DNA of 64,000 bases from Gimibacter soli (GCF_028463845.1 NZ_CP116805.1:1178001-1242000), one strand, 5' to 3'. Positions 42,628 through 52,204 are shown, counted from the stretch's first letter. The notes: a model not told the origin generated them from the letters alone. Program-made: numbers and translations.

Positions 42628-43842
42628 ATGTTCAAACGCAGCAGACGTTACGGCCGTATCAGACCATCCACCTTCGCCATCGCCGCCGCGATGATCGCCG
42701 TTCCCCTTGCCGCTACGCAGCTGGCTTCGACCCGTGCGGATGCACCGGCCGAAGTGGCTGCCCCGGCAGCAACCCCGGTGACGGTGGCTCATCCGCTTGT
42801 GAAGCCCGTCAGCGAGTGGGACGAGCATAGCGGCCAGTTCCGGGCCATCGAAAGCGTCGAAGTCCGCGCCCGTGTTTCGGGCTATCTTGAGGACATCGGT
42901 TTCGAAGATGGCCAGATCGTCAAGAAAGGCGACCTTCTGTTCCGTATCGACCAGCGCCCCTTCCAGGCTGAGCTTGATGCGGCGAAAGCCGACCTGACGA
43001 GCGCCGACGCCGTTCTCGCGAACGCCAAGGCGGAATATGAGCGTGGTCAACGCCTCCTGGAGCGTGAAGCCCTGAGCCGCGAGGAAGCGGATCGTCGGGG
43101 TCGTGCACTGCGCCAGGCTGATGCGGCCGTTGCCGCTGCCAAGGCCCGTGTCGATCAGGCTGCACTGAATCTCGAGTTTACCGAGGTTCGTGCCCCGATC
43201 ACCGGCCGCATCAGCGACAATTTCGTATCGGAAGGCAACCTGATTGCCGGCGGTTCGCAGGGCGGTACGCTTCTCACCACCGTCGTCTCGCTTGATCCCA
43301 TCTATTTCGAGTTCACGGCCAGCGAAGCCGATTACCTGAAATATGTACGGGGTGCAGGTGACGCGAACGGTGTCGACATGCGCGACAACCCGAAGCCGGT
43401 GTTCGGCAAGCTGATGGATGAAGACAATTATGTCCATGAAGGTCGCCTGACCTTCCTTGACAACCAGCTTGATCCGTCGACCGGCACCATGCGCGGCCGT
43501 GCCACCTTCCCGAACCCCGATGGGGTTCTGGCACCCGGCATGTATGGCCGCCTGAAACTGCAGCATGCCACGAACGCAGCGGGCGTGCTGATCCCCGACA
43601 CCGCCGTGCAGACCGACCAGAACGAGAAATTCGTCTGGGTGGCGGCGGGTAACAATACGGCGGAACGCCGTGTGGTTGAACTGGGGCCGGTCATCGAAGG
43701 CATGCGGCTTGTCCGCACCGGCCTTGATGGTGACGACCGCCTGATCGTTGGCGGCTCCCAGTTCCTGTTTGCAAGCGCACCGGTAGAACCCGAGTTCGCG
43801 ACCAGCGAGGATAATCAACAATTGGCGGCAATCGGTCGCTAA
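42628..43842 (+). CDS. RND efflux periplasmic adaptor subunit
   Basis: This 404-residue membrane fusion protein of the AcrA/MexA type has an N-terminal membrane or signal segment (about residues 15-33), a lipoyl half-motif (VEVRARVSGYLEDIGFEDGQIVKKGDLLFRID), a coiled-coil hairpin (about 110-175), the second lipoyl half (VRAPITGRISDNFVSEGNLI) and a beta-barrel/membrane-proximal domain. It couples the inner membrane pump to the outer membrane channel. ATG at 42628 follows GAGGA; an in-frame upstream ATG lies in the regulatory region. First gene of the pump operon. Confidence 0.93.
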   Translation: MFKRSRRYGRIRPSTFAIAAAMIAVPLAATQLASTRADAPAEVAAPAATPVTVAHPLVKPVSEWDEHSGQFRAIESVEVRARVSGYLEDIGFEDGQIVKKGDLLFRIDQRPFQAELDAAKADLTSADAVLANAKAEYERGQRLLEREALSREEADRRGRALRQADAAVAAAKARVDQAALNLEFTEVRAPITGRISDNFVSEGNLIAGGSQGGTLLTTVVSLDPIYFEFTASEADYLKYVRGAGDANGVDMRDNPKPVFGKLMDEDNYVHEGRLTFLDNQLDPSTGTMRGRATFPNPDGVLAPGMYGRLKLQHATNAAGVLIPDTAVQTDQNEKFVWVAAGNNTAERRVVELGPVIEGMRLVRTGLDGDDRLIVGGSQFLFASAPVEPEFATSEDNQQLAAIGR

Positions 43843-43850
43843 GAGAGCGG

Positions 43851-43893
43851 ACGGCCCGGACTTCTTCCCCCCATCCCCCCAGGTCCGGGCCGT
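43851..43893 (+). promoter_or_regulatory. Intercistronic hairpin between adaptor and RND pump genes
   Basis: ACGGCCCGGAC (43851-43861) pairs perfectly with GTCCGGGCCGT (43883-43893) around a pyrimidine-rich 21-base loop. The tail is CCCTTAAC with no T-run, so it is more likely an mRNA-stabilising or attenuating structure than a full terminator. Confidence 0.6.
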
Positions 43894-44001
43894 TCCCTTA
43901 ACTGAATTCCAACGTCAGCCGTGAGGCGCTCCGGACCATCCCCGTCCGGCGCGATAGGGTCCGGCTGGCCGTTTTGAAACCGAATGAGGACGGAGGCCAA
44001 C

Positions 44002-47000
44002 ATGAGGCTCGCCCACTTTTTTATCAACCGACCGATCTTTGCGGTCGTTATCTGGACGCTCGTGATGATCGTCGGGGCTCTCGGCTTCTCGTCGATGCCC
44101 GTTTCGCAATATCCTGATATCGCGCCGCCCACCGTGCAGGTGATGGCAACCTATCCCGGCGCTTCGGCCGCCACCGTGGCTGAAACCGTGGCTGCCCCTA
44201 TCGAGGAAGAAATCAACGGTGTGGAAGGGATGCTCTATATCTCGTCCAACTCCACCGGCAACGGTGCGGCCACCATCACGGTGACCTTCCAGCCCGGTAC
44301 GGACCTCGATATCGCGCAGGTTCTGGTGCAGAACCGCGTGGCGCTCGCCGAGCCCCGCCTGCCGGAACAGGTTCGCCGTCTTGGCATCTCCACCATCAAG
44401 GCAAGCCCCGATGCGCTCCTTGTGGTGCACCTTTATTCGCCCGATGACAGCCGCGACCAGCTTTATATTTCGAACTATGCCCGCCTGCAGCTGCGTGACC
44501 GTCTGCAGCGGATCGAAGGCGTTGGCCAGATCCAGATGTTCGGCCTGCGCGAATATGCAATGCGCGTGTGGATCGACCCTAACCGAGCGGCCGCGCTTGG
44601 CCTGACGGGCGGCGATATCGTGCGTGCGCTGCGTGCCCAGAACGTTGAAGTTTCGGGTGGTATCCTTGATGCCCCGCCGACCAACGAGCAAGGCGCGTTC
44701 GAGGTGAATATCCAGACGCTCGGCCGACTGCAGGACCCGGCCCAGTTCGAGGAAGTGATCGTCAAGACCGAAGCAAATGGCCGTCAGGTCCGTGTGCGTG
44801 ATGTTGCCCGCGTCGAACTTGGTGCGCGTGAATATACGACGAACGCAAAGCTCGACGGCAAGCCGGCGCTTGCCATGCTGTTCAACCAGCAACCCGGTTC
44901 GAACGCGCTGGATACCGCCAATCGTGTCCTTGATACCATGCAGGAAATGTCTCAGACCTTCCCTGAGGGCCTGTCCTATGACGTGATCTGGAATCCGACG
45001 AGCTTCGTGTCGGAATCGATCGATGAAGTGGTGAAAACCATCTTCGAAGCCGCGATCCTCGTGTCCATCGTCGTGTTCATCTTCCTGCAAAGCTTCCGTG
45101 CCTCGATCATCCCGATTGTCGCCATCCCGATTTCGCTCATCGGTACGTTCGCGGTGATGCAGGCGCTGGGCTTCTCGCTCAACACCCTGTCGCTCTTCGG
45201 CCTTGTGCTGTCGATCGGTATCGTGGTCGATGACGCCATCGTGGTGGTGGAAAACGTGGAACGTAAAATCCATGAGGGCCTCACAGCGCGCGACGCCGCC
45301 TTCGCCACAATGGATGAAGTGGGCGGTGCCCTGATCTCGATTGCGCTTGTGCTGTCGGCCGTGTTCATCCCGACCGCCTTCCTTGACGGTATCTCGGGCG
45401 AGTTTTACCGCCAGTTCGCCGTGACCGTGGCGTCCGCCACGATCCTGTCGGCGGGTATCTCGCTTACCCTGTCGCCTGCCTTGTCGGCGCTTCTGCTGAA
45501 GCCGCGCAAGGCCGCATCCGAACTGAAAGCCTGGGAAAAGCCGCTGCATGTTTTCTTCGAAAAATTCGAAGCGGGCTTCAACAAGGCATCGAACGGCTAT
45601 TCGTCGCTCGTGCGCAAATCGATCCGCCTGTCGGCCATGGTTCTCGTGGTTTATGGTGGCCTCGTGGCGCTTGCCGGGTTCGAATTCAGCACTGCACCCA
45701 AGGGCTTTATCCCGGCGGTTGACCAGAACTATGTGATCACCGTCATCCAGCTGCCGCCTGGCTCGTCGCTTTCGCGCACCGAGGCTGTAATGGATGATGT
45801 GATCAAGCAGGGCCTTGCCCACCCGCGGATCGCCCACGCAGCAGCCTTTGCCGGCTTTGACGGCGCCACCTTCACCACGGCCTCGAACGCTGCAGCTGTC
45901 TTCTTCACCATGGAAGATATCGGCAAGCGGGTGAACGAGGGCTATGACGTGAACCGCGTTCTGAACGACCTGCGCCAGACCTTCGGCGCCCGTCAGGATG
46001 CCTTCGTACTCGTCGTCCCGCCGCCGCCGGTGCGCGGTATCGGTAACGCCGGTGGTTTCAAGGGCTTCGTGCAAGACCGTTCGGGCCAGGGCTATGCCGC
46101 CCTTGCCGGTGAAACCTGGAAGCTGGCCGGTGCTGCCAACGCATCCCCGGAAGCAACCGCCGTCTTCACCATCTTCAATGCCTCGACTCCGCAGCTTTTC
46201 ACCGATATCGACCGCGTGAAGGCGGAACAGATGGGTGTCAGCCTTGAGGATGTATTCGAGACGCTCGAAGTCTATCTGGGTTCGGCCTATGTGAACGACT
46301 TCAACGCCTTCGGCCGCACCTTCCGGGTGACCGCGCAGGCAGAGGACGAATTCCGCAAGACGCCGGAAGATATCGCCCGTCTCCGGACCCGTAACGCGAA
46401 CGGCGACATGGTGCCGCTCGGTTCCGTCGTCACCTTCGATACGATGACCGGCCCCAACCGTGTGGCACGCTACAACCTGTTCCCGGCCGCCGAACTGCAG
46501 GGGGATATCACCCCCGGCTTCTCGACCGGCCAGACGCTCGATACGGTGGAAAGCCTTGCCGGCAGTACGCTCTCACCCGGTTTTGGCTTTGAATGGACCG
46601 AGCTTTCGTTCCAGCAGCGTCTGGCACAGGGCACCGAGATCATCGCCTTCGGTCTCGCTGTGGTCTTCGTCTTCCTTCTGCTGGCTGCCCAGTATGAAAG
46701 CCTGACGTTGCCGCTTTCGGTGATCCTGATCGTGCCGATGTCGCTGCTCGCGTCCATCACCGGCATCCTGATGCGGGGCATGGATGTGAACATCCTTGTG
46801 CAGATCGGTTTCGTCGTCCTCATCGGCCTTGCCGCCAAGAACGCGATCCTGATCGTGGAGTTTGCCCGCCAGCGGGAAGATGCCGGCCTCAGCCGCACCG
46901 AAGCTGCCATCGAGGCCGCCAAGCTGCGCCTGCGCCCCATCGTGATGACGTCCTTTGCCTTCATCCTCGGCGTCGTGCCGCTGATGATTGCCTCGGGCGC

Positions 47001-47184
47001 CGGCTACGAGATGCGCCAGTCGCTTGGTACTGCCGTCTTCTTCGGCATGCTCGGCGTCACGGCCTTCGGCCTCCTGTTCACCCCGGCCTTCTATGTGCTG
47101 ACAAGTGCGCTTGGCGAAAAAGTCAGCGCCCTGATCGGCAAGCGTGAAGACCAGACCCCGGCAACGCCGCACGGCGAAGCCTGA
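44002..47184 (+). CDS. RND efflux pump permease (HAE1/AcrB type)
   Basis: This 1060-residue protein has the classical twelve-helix RND topology with two large periplasmic loops. It opens with FINRPIFAVVIWTLVMIVGALG, carries the proton-relay aspartates in GIVVDDAIVVVENVER (Asp410, Asp411) and the helix-10/11 region LAAKNAILIVEFARQ, and shows the PQFEEV-like porter motifs. The length equals the AcrB/MexB class. It exports hydrophobic or amphiphilic compounds. ATG at 44002 follows GGAGG; substrate range cannot be inferred. Confidence 0.95.
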   Translation: MRLAHFFINRPIFAVVIWTLVMIVGALGFSSMPVSQYPDIAPPTVQVMATYPGASAATVAETVAAPIEEEINGVEGMLYISSNSTGNGAATITVTFQPGTDLDIAQVLVQNRVALAEPRLPEQVRRLGISTIKASPDALLVVHLYSPDDSRDQLYISNYARLQLRDRLQRIEGVGQIQMFGLREYAMRVWIDPNRAAALGLTGGDIVRALRAQNVEVSGGILDAPPTNEQGAFEVNIQTLGRLQDPAQFEEVIVKTEANGRQVRVRDVARVELGAREYTTNAKLDGKPALAMLFNQQPGSNALDTANRVLDTMQEMSQTFPEGLSYDVIWNPTSFVSESIDEVVKTIFEAAILVSIVVFIFLQSFRASIIPIVAIPISLIGTFAVMQALGFSLNTLSLFGLVLSIGIVVDDAIVVVENVERKIHEGLTARDAAFATMDEVGGALISIALVLSAVFIPTAFLDGISGEFYRQFAVTVASATILSAGISLTLSPALSALLLKPRKAASELKAWEKPLHVFFEKFEAGFNKASNGYSSLVRKSIRLSAMVLVVYGGLVALAGFEFSTAPKGFIPAVDQNYVITVIQLPPGSSLSRTEAVMDDVIKQGLAHPRIAHAAAFAGFDGATFTTASNAAAVFFTMEDIGKRVNEGYDVNRVLNDLRQTFGARQDAFVLVVPPPPVRGIGNAGGFKGFVQDRSGQGYAALAGETWKLAGAANASPEATAVFTIFNASTPQLFTDIDRVKAEQMGVSLEDVFETLEVYLGSAYVNDFNAFGRTFRVTAQAEDEFRKTPEDIARLRTRNANGDMVPLGSVVTFDTMTGPNRVARYNLFPAAELQGDITPGFSTGQTLDTVESLAGSTLSPGFGFEWTELSFQQRLAQGTEIIAFGLAVVFVFLLLAAQYESLTLPLSVILIVPMSLLASITGILMRGMDVNILVQIGFVVLIGLAAKNAILIVEFARQREDAGLSRTEAAIEAAKLRLRPIVMTSFAFILGVVPLMIASGAGYEMRQSLGTAVFFGMLGVTAFGLLFTPAFYVLTSALGEKVSALIGKREDQTPATPHGEA

Positions 47185-47195
47185 GGAGTGGAACC

Positions 47196-48638
47196 ATGAA
47201 AAAAGCAATCAGCAATATCGTTCTTGCCTCGGTATCGGCCCTGACCCTTGCCGCCTGCATGAGCGTGGGGCCGGACTACACGGCCCCGGCCACCGACAGC
47301 TACACGGCCCACGCGATTGAAATCGATGACGGCGCCGTGCCTGTGGCCACCGAACCTGCCGCCACCTGGTGGACCACGCTTGACGATCCGGTGCTCAATA
47401 CCCTTGTCGAGCGGGCCTTCGAAGGCAACCGCGACCTCCGGGTCGCGGCGGCCCGGGTGGAAGCCTCACGCGCTCTTCTGTCGCTTGAACGCGTCAACCA
47501 GCGCCCGACCGGCGAGGTGACAGCGGGCTACAGCCGCAACCGCTATGACAATGTCACCGCCCGCGGGCTGGATCTGCCGGACACCAATCTTTATGCCGCA
47601 GGCCTCAGCGCCGGGTGGGAGCTTGATTTCTTCGGCCGTGTCCGCCGCCTGACCCAGGCAGCTGCCGCTGAAGCTGCTGCCGCCACTTATCTGCGGCGAG
47701 ACGCCGAAGCGCTTGTCGCCGCTGAAACGGTTGGTGCCTATATCGACTATCAAGGGGCGATTACCCGCTTGCACGTGGCCGAACGGAACCTCGAGGTGCA
47801 GAACGAGACCCGTTCGCTCACCGAGACGCGGCTTGAAGAAGGTGTCGGCTCCCGGCTCGATGTTGCCCGTGCGCAGGCACAGGCGAAAACGACCGAAGCG
47901 CTGATCCCGCCGCTGCAGGCAGCCCGTGTGGCGGCTGAAAACCGTCTGGCCACCCTGATCGGTGCCCCTGTCAGCGAAGTACGCACCCTTCTGGCTGCGG
48001 ACGGCAAGTTGCCGACCCCGCCCGCTGCCCTTGCCATCGGCGATACGGCGAGCCTCCTGAAACGCCGGGCCGATGTCAGGGCAGCGGAACGCTCGCTTGC
48101 GGCTGCCACGGCGCGAATCGGTGTGGCGAAAGCCGACTATTTCCCGCGGATCAGCCTGACGGGCACGGTTTCGACCACCGCCACGGCTTTTTCAAATGTC
48201 GGTGAGGGGGGTAGTTTTGCCTTCGCCGCAGGCCCATCTCTGACGTGGTCGGGTTTCGATATCCCGCGGGTCCGTGCTTCGATCAAGGTTGCTGATGCCA
48301 ACACCGATGCGGCGTTTGCGACCTATGAGAAGACGGTCCTTGAGGCGCTCGAGGAAACACAGACCAGCCTGTCGGCCTATGGCCGCGAGCGGGTCCGTTT
48401 CGAGGCGCTGAGGGATGCCGCAGCCCGTGCCCGCGAGGCGGCGTCGATCGCCAGAACCCGCTATGACGCTGGGGCTGACGACTTTATCGACGTGCTGGAT
48501 GCCGAAAGCCGGCAGCTGGCTGCAGAAGCCTCGCTTGCTGAAAGCCAGGCCGCGATGGCGGCTCGGTATGTGGGTGTTTATCTGGCGCTGGGCGCCGGAT
48601 GGCAGACCACGGACGAGGGCGATGACCGTCAGGGTTAA
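47196..48638 (+). CDS. RND outer membrane channel lipoprotein (NodT/OprM family)
   Basis: This 480-residue outer membrane factor has a signal peptide with lipobox LAAC (Cys21) and two OEP repeats (about residues 65-255 and 275-465), each with long helices such as LDVARAQAQAKTTEALIPPLQ and ARIGVAKADYFPRISLTGTV. It is the trimeric exit duct of the pump and lies eleven bases after the permease gene. All three parts of a tripartite RND pump are therefore encoded together. Confidence 0.94.
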   Translation: MKKAISNIVLASVSALTLAACMSVGPDYTAPATDSYTAHAIEIDDGAVPVATEPAATWWTTLDDPVLNTLVERAFEGNRDLRVAAARVEASRALLSLERVNQRPTGEVTAGYSRNRYDNVTARGLDLPDTNLYAAGLSAGWELDFFGRVRRLTQAAAAEAAAATYLRRDAEALVAAETVGAYIDYQGAITRLHVAERNLEVQNETRSLTETRLEEGVGSRLDVARAQAQAKTTEALIPPLQAARVAAENRLATLIGAPVSEVRTLLAADGKLPTPPAALAIGDTASLLKRRADVRAAERSLAAATARIGVAKADYFPRISLTGTVSTTATAFSNVGEGGSFAFAAGPSLTWSGFDIPRVRASIKVADANTDAAFATYEKTVLEALEETQTSLSAYGRERVRFEALRDAAARAREAASIARTRYDAGADDFIDVLDAESRQLAAEASLAESQAAMAARYVGVYLALGAGWQTTDEGDDRQG

Positions 48639-48644
48639 CCAGAT

Positions 48645-48666
48645 AGACGGCTTCCCCTTGCCGTCT
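48645..48666 (+). terminator. Short hairpin after the RND operon
   Basis: AGACGGC (48645-48651) pairs with GCCGTCT (48660-48666) across an eight-base loop, seven bases after the channel stop. The absence of a T-run makes it a weak terminator candidate or a Rho-linked end. Confidence 0.4.
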
Positions 48667-48811
48667 CGTGGCCGGTGCGGACCGGCGTTGCAGGTATCCC
48701 CTTGCATGCAACTAGGTCCGCGCCGGTCGCCTCCGAGGCCCGGAACGCGCGGGGGGATTGCTTTCCGGGCACACTTTGCTAAACCTGAGTTGGTTGAGGG
48801 GAGTGAGCGTG

Positions 48812-49234
48812 ATGAGTGATAGAAAACAATTTGACCATGCCGTCCTCCGGTGTCTGACGAACTGCTGGATCAAAGGCCGCAATCCTGATGAGGAACAGCC
48901 GGTCTCCGTCCAGAAGATGCAGGCGCTTTATGCGGAAGGCACAGATGCACTCGATGTCGTACATGAGTACGAGGGCGAGCGCTTTGTCTGTCGCAATTTC
49001 GAGGAATACTGGACCCGCCGGCAAAATGCGATTGCCACCTACGGCGAATGTCGGGCGAGCCTGATTGGCGACCCGACCGTGGACGCCGCCGGTGATCTTG
49101 CCGTCACTTCCTTCTCCTACAAGAAGGAGTTTATCAACGAGCCGGGCCGGTCTGTCACCCAGCATGCCACCGTGGTGTGGAAGCGCAAAGACGGCGAATG
49201 GCGCATCGTGCGCGAGCATGTAACGACCGAATAA
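48812..49234 (+). CDS. Small SnoaL/NTF2-like protein
   Basis: This 140-residue cytoplasmic protein has an NTF2-like fold signature: an N-terminal helix (FDHAVLRCLTNCWIKGRN), a DALDVVHEYEGERFVCRNFEEYWTRR stretch and closing strands SVTQHATVVWKRKDGEWRIVREHV. ATG at 48812 has GGGGAG about ten bases ahead; in-frame GTGs at 48803 and 48809 are possible. The gene stands between the RND operon and the convergent nucleotidyltransferase-HAD gene. The function is unknown. Confidence 0.75.
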   Translation: MSDRKQFDHAVLRCLTNCWIKGRNPDEEQPVSVQKMQALYAEGTDALDVVHEYEGERFVCRNFEEYWTRRQNAIATYGECRASLIGDPTVDAAGDLAVTSFSYKKEFINEPGRSVTQHATVVWKRKDGEWRIVREHVTTE

Positions 49235-49251
49235 CCTAGCGGCCCCGGTGC

Positions 49252-49285
49252 CCGAAAGAGAAAAGGGAAGGCCGCAGCCCTCCCT
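49252..49285 (-). terminator. Terminator after the nucleotidyltransferase-HAD gene
   Basis: On the minus strand AGGGAGGGC pairs with GCCTTCCCT (one G-U) around a tetraloop (49264-49285), followed by TTTCTCTTTC. Confidence 0.75.
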
Positions 49286-49345
49286 CTGTTGATCCGCCCC
49301 GGCCTGTTGCCGGCGAGGCGTTGATCCGATCCCGATTACTCCAGA

Positions 49346-50911
49346 TTACCAGTAAGCGATCCGGTGGCCGCGTCTGATCGCGATGCCGCGTGTCTTGGCG
49401 TCCGGCGAGACAACGACCGGTGTATCGGCCCAGTCCAGAAGCGGCATGTCGGTGTGGTGGTCGCTGTAGAAAGTGACCTTGATCCGCTCCCGCAACATGG
49501 CGCCGGCATCCAGAAGCGTATCCTTCAGGAGGCGGGACTTTTCGTCGCCGTAGCAATTTTCGCCGTTCACCACAGGCGGTGTGTCGCCGCCGGGGAAAGC
49601 CGTGCGGGTGCAGACAACACGCTTGAAGCCAAGGGCGCGGGCGATGGGTTCGGCATAAAGATCGATGCTGGCGGTGGCGAGCACCAGATCGTCGCGGTCC
49701 ATCTTGTGCATGGCCACAGCGATCAGGCCGCCGCCGCGCAGGCGACTGTCAAGGATATGGCGGGCGAAGCGGTCGGCCGCAGCCTCCACTTCCTCGCGTG
49801 TCATGTGGCGGAAGGCGGAAGCCAGCATACGGTTCTTCAGCGCCGTGCGGTCAATCCGCGTGGCCTTATAGAGGATCATGTGCCGCAGCAGACGCAGCAT
49901 CAGGGTGCTTTTCGCGAAGAGGCCCGTGCGGGTGGACAGCAGGAACGGCGTGAAGGTGCCGCTGCGTGTCAGGGTGCGGTCCAGATCGAAGACCGCATAG
50001 TGGCGGTCAGGACCAGCGGCCAAGGTGCTTGCATCGATCTCAGCGCGGGTTTTACGAAGTTTCAGGATGCGCTCGGCAGCGTCGAAATCCTTCTGGGTAT
50101 CCACGTCCATCGCAGCTTCTGCTTCTTTCAGCAGATGCGGGCGCACTGCGCAGCCGACTACGCGTCCGGCGCGGGTGAAGGCGTCCGTGATGGTGAAGCG
50201 GCGCATCACCATGCCGATGACATTGAGCCAGCCAAAGGATTTGATGACCTTCAGCGGCTTCTTGCGATGCTGTTCCACCTGTTCCCAGAAGGTCAGCATA
50301 TTGTCGACCGTGTCGCCATTCAGGAAATAGAGATTGGCGCCGGTGGTATCCACGTCGCGGAATTTGTAATAGGTGCGGCGGCTTTCCGGATAGCGCGCCT
50401 GAATCACCTGCCGCGGCACCATGCCAACCGTCAGGCCTTCGTTGCGCTGGGCGGCACTCAGGAAATCGGTGGCGGCAGCGGGGGTCAGAAGCGGGTTATC
50501 TGCCGTGGTCAGGAGGGCGGCTTGCCCCGCTGGCACCAGCTTGCGGGCAGCGAGAACGCTGCGGCAAATGGTGGCGCCCGCCGGTACATGTTCCATCGGC
50601 AGGCCGCGGGCGGCGCGGCGCAAGGTGGCGTCGCCAGTCAGGTCTTCATCTGAAACGATCAGGAAGCGGTCGATATAGGCGGTACGGGCGAGCGTGCTGA
50701 TAACATGGGCGAGCATCGCCTGACCGTCGATCTGCAGCATGGCCTTGCCTTGTCCGCCAAACTTCAGAGGGTCGCCCTCGCGGCGACTGCCGGCCAGAAG
50801 GATGGCTGCAACAGGATTGGCGACGGTGGCCGGGCGCAGGTCATGGACGGTGGCTGTTGCCATCCCTGTCCGGTTGACTTGGCCATACTCGGGCGCCAGT
50901 CCATCATGCAT
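49346..50911 (-). CDS. Fused nucleotidyltransferase / HAD-IB phosphatase
   Basis: This 521-residue protein joins two enzymes. Residues about 34-290 form a GT-A/MobA-like NTP transferase domain: AAILLAGSRREGD with KFGGQGKAML as the nucleotide loop, then LTTADNPLLTP as the metal site. Residues about 303-521 are a HAD-IB phosphatase: Asp309 and Asp311 in FDLDRTLTRSGTF, ATASIDLYAEPIARALGF, and SDHHTDMPLLDWADTPVVVSPD. It may activate a sugar, polyol or amino-alcohol phosphate with CTP and also remove a phosphate. ATG at 50911 follows CAGGAG by seven bases. The TagB/TagF-like gene upstream, 99 bases away on the same strand, suggests a shared polymer or lipid-headgroup pathway. Neither substrate is known. 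Confidence 0.85.
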   Translation of the reverse strand: MHDGLAPEYGQVNRTGMATATVHDLRPATVANPVAAILLAGSRREGDPLKFGGQGKAMLQIDGQAMLAHVISTLARTAYIDRFLIVSDEDLTGDATLRRAARGLPMEHVPAGATICRSVLAARKLVPAGQAALLTTADNPLLTPAAATDFLSAAQRNEGLTVGMVPRQVIQARYPESRRTYYKFRDVDTTGANLYFLNGDTVDNMLTFWEQVEQHRKKPLKVIKSFGWLNVIGMVMRRFTITDAFTRAGRVVGCAVRPHLLKEAEAAMDVDTQKDFDAAERILKLRKTRAEIDASTLAAGPDRHYAVFDLDRTLTRSGTFTPFLLSTRTGLFAKSTLMLRLLRHMILYKATRIDRTALKNRMLASAFRHMTREEVEAAADRFARHILDSRLRGGGLIAVAMHKMDRDDLVLATASIDLYAEPIARALGFKRVVCTRTAFPGGDTPPVVNGENCYGDEKSRLLKDTLLDAGAMLRERIKVTFYSDHHTDMPLLDWADTPVVVSPDAKTRGIAIRRGHRIAYW

Positions 50912-51010
50912 ACTCGTCTCCTGAAAATCGTCTCTGGTTTGGTACGGGTTAAACTCTGTCAGTAGGGCATGGCGGCTTAATTGTGCCGACATTTGCTTTT
51001 TCAAATCTTT

Positions 51011-52204
51011 TTACACTTTTATGAAAGTGCGGGCCGCAAGGGAAGCAATTGCTTCGGCGGCACGTGCCGCACCGCCATAGGGGTCTGCGCCGAAGGTGGA
51101 CCTGAAGGCCTCTTCCTGCCCTGCGCGGCGGCGCATTTCGTGCCAGGAAAGGTCGCCGAGGAGCGCATCAAGCTTGTCGATCTGGTCGATCACCTCGCCC
51201 AGATGCCAGTGGGCATAGTTCGGATCGTCGCGCCAGCAGGCGCCGTGGCTATTCAGGAAAATGCAGGGGCGGGGACGTTCAATGAACTCATAGACCTGAC
51301 TTGAGGCATCGCCGAGATAGACGTCGGCGGCCCTTGTGTAGGTCATGTCCACACTCGCGAAGCTGCCTTCGTCGATCAGGATATTCGGATATTGCTTGTA
51401 ACTATCCGGAATTTCCGGCGTGGCGCGCACGGTCAGCGGCCCGGTCGATACATGCAGGCGGCGCTCATACAGCATCACATGCGGTGCAACGATCAGGTTC
51501 AGATGTGGCCGTGCCGCGAAATGATCAAGGATCGCCCGCCCGTGGCTGTACCAGGACGACAGGAATGGATGGAAATGCGGATTATAGAGAACCGTCAGGT
51601 TGCGGTTGTTGAAGAGCCGCTTTTCATCAGCAGCCTTCACGGCATCGAACTTCGGATAGCCGACAATGCTGTGTTCGCCCTCGCGGATGATGCCCTCTGC
51701 CAGCATGCGGGCCTGCACGCGCTCGCCGCACACCAGCACATGGTCGAAGTCGCGGATGATTTTCTTGAAGCCGACGGCGCGGTCGCCGGCGCCGTGCTGC
51801 GAATAGACGAGCTTGGTCGTCTTCACGCCAAGCCGGGTCTTCAGGAAGATGCTTGTGGTTTCAGGCACCACCAGGATGTCCATGGCGGCAAGGTTTTTGC
51901 GGTGGCGCACCAGATTGCCGATGCGGCGCAGGGGCAGTGCACCACCGGTGAAGGCCTCAATGAGCGCGCCGACCCTCGATGGCGGCAGCAGATGCACGTG
52001 GATATCCTTCAACGCACTGGCGGGCAGAAACCGAGCGAGCTTGTCGCGCTGCGAGGTATCGGTCAGGAAGGCGTGGATTTCGAAATCGCCCGGCAGCGCA
52101 GCCAGTTCCGCAAGGATCGGGGCACTGTGCGGGATCTGGTGGATCTGCTCGTGGTTATAAAGAAACCCGATCCGGGCCGGGCGGTCGTCACTGTCGGGGC
52201 GCAT
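51011..52204 (-). CDS. CDP-glycerol glycerophosphotransferase (TagB/TagF)-like protein
   Basis: This 397-residue protein resembles the GT-B-like glycerophosphotransferase fold. Key segments are KLVYSQHGAGDRAVGFKKIIRDFDHVLVCG (the HG motif after a short strand), VGYPKFD, TVLYNPHFHPFLSSWY, VDMTYTRAADVYLGDASSQVYEF and RPCIFLNSHG. TagB/TagF enzymes add glycerol phosphate to wall teichoic acid, and Gram-negative relatives act in capsule or lipopolysaccharide decoration. No signal peptide or membrane helix is evident. It precedes the nucleotidyltransferase-HAD gene on the same strand and is divergent from the PepSY gene. Confidence 0.85.
   Translation of the reverse strand: MRPDSDDRPARIGFLYNHEQIHQIPHSAPILAELAALPGDFEIHAFLTDTSQRDKLARFLPASALKDIHVHLLPPSRVGALIEAFTGGALPLRRIGNLVRHRKNLAAMDILVVPETTSIFLKTRLGVKTTKLVYSQHGAGDRAVGFKKIIRDFDHVLVCGERVQARMLAEGIIREGEHSIVGYPKFDAVKAADEKRLFNNRNLTVLYNPHFHPFLSSWYSHGRAILDHFAARPHLNLIVAPHVMLYERRLHVSTGPLTVRATPEIPDSYKQYPNILIDEGSFASVDMTYTRAADVYLGDASSQVYEFIERPRPCIFLNSHGACWRDDPNYAHWHLGEVIDQIDKLDALLGDLSWHEMRRRAGQEEAFRSTFGADPYGGAARAAEAIASLAARTFIKV

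Noticed and set aside
43915-46074. Open frame of 719 codons opposite the RND pump gene
   Set aside because: Low-complexity His/Arg/Asp-rich product with no family match, antisense to a canonical AcrB-type gene.
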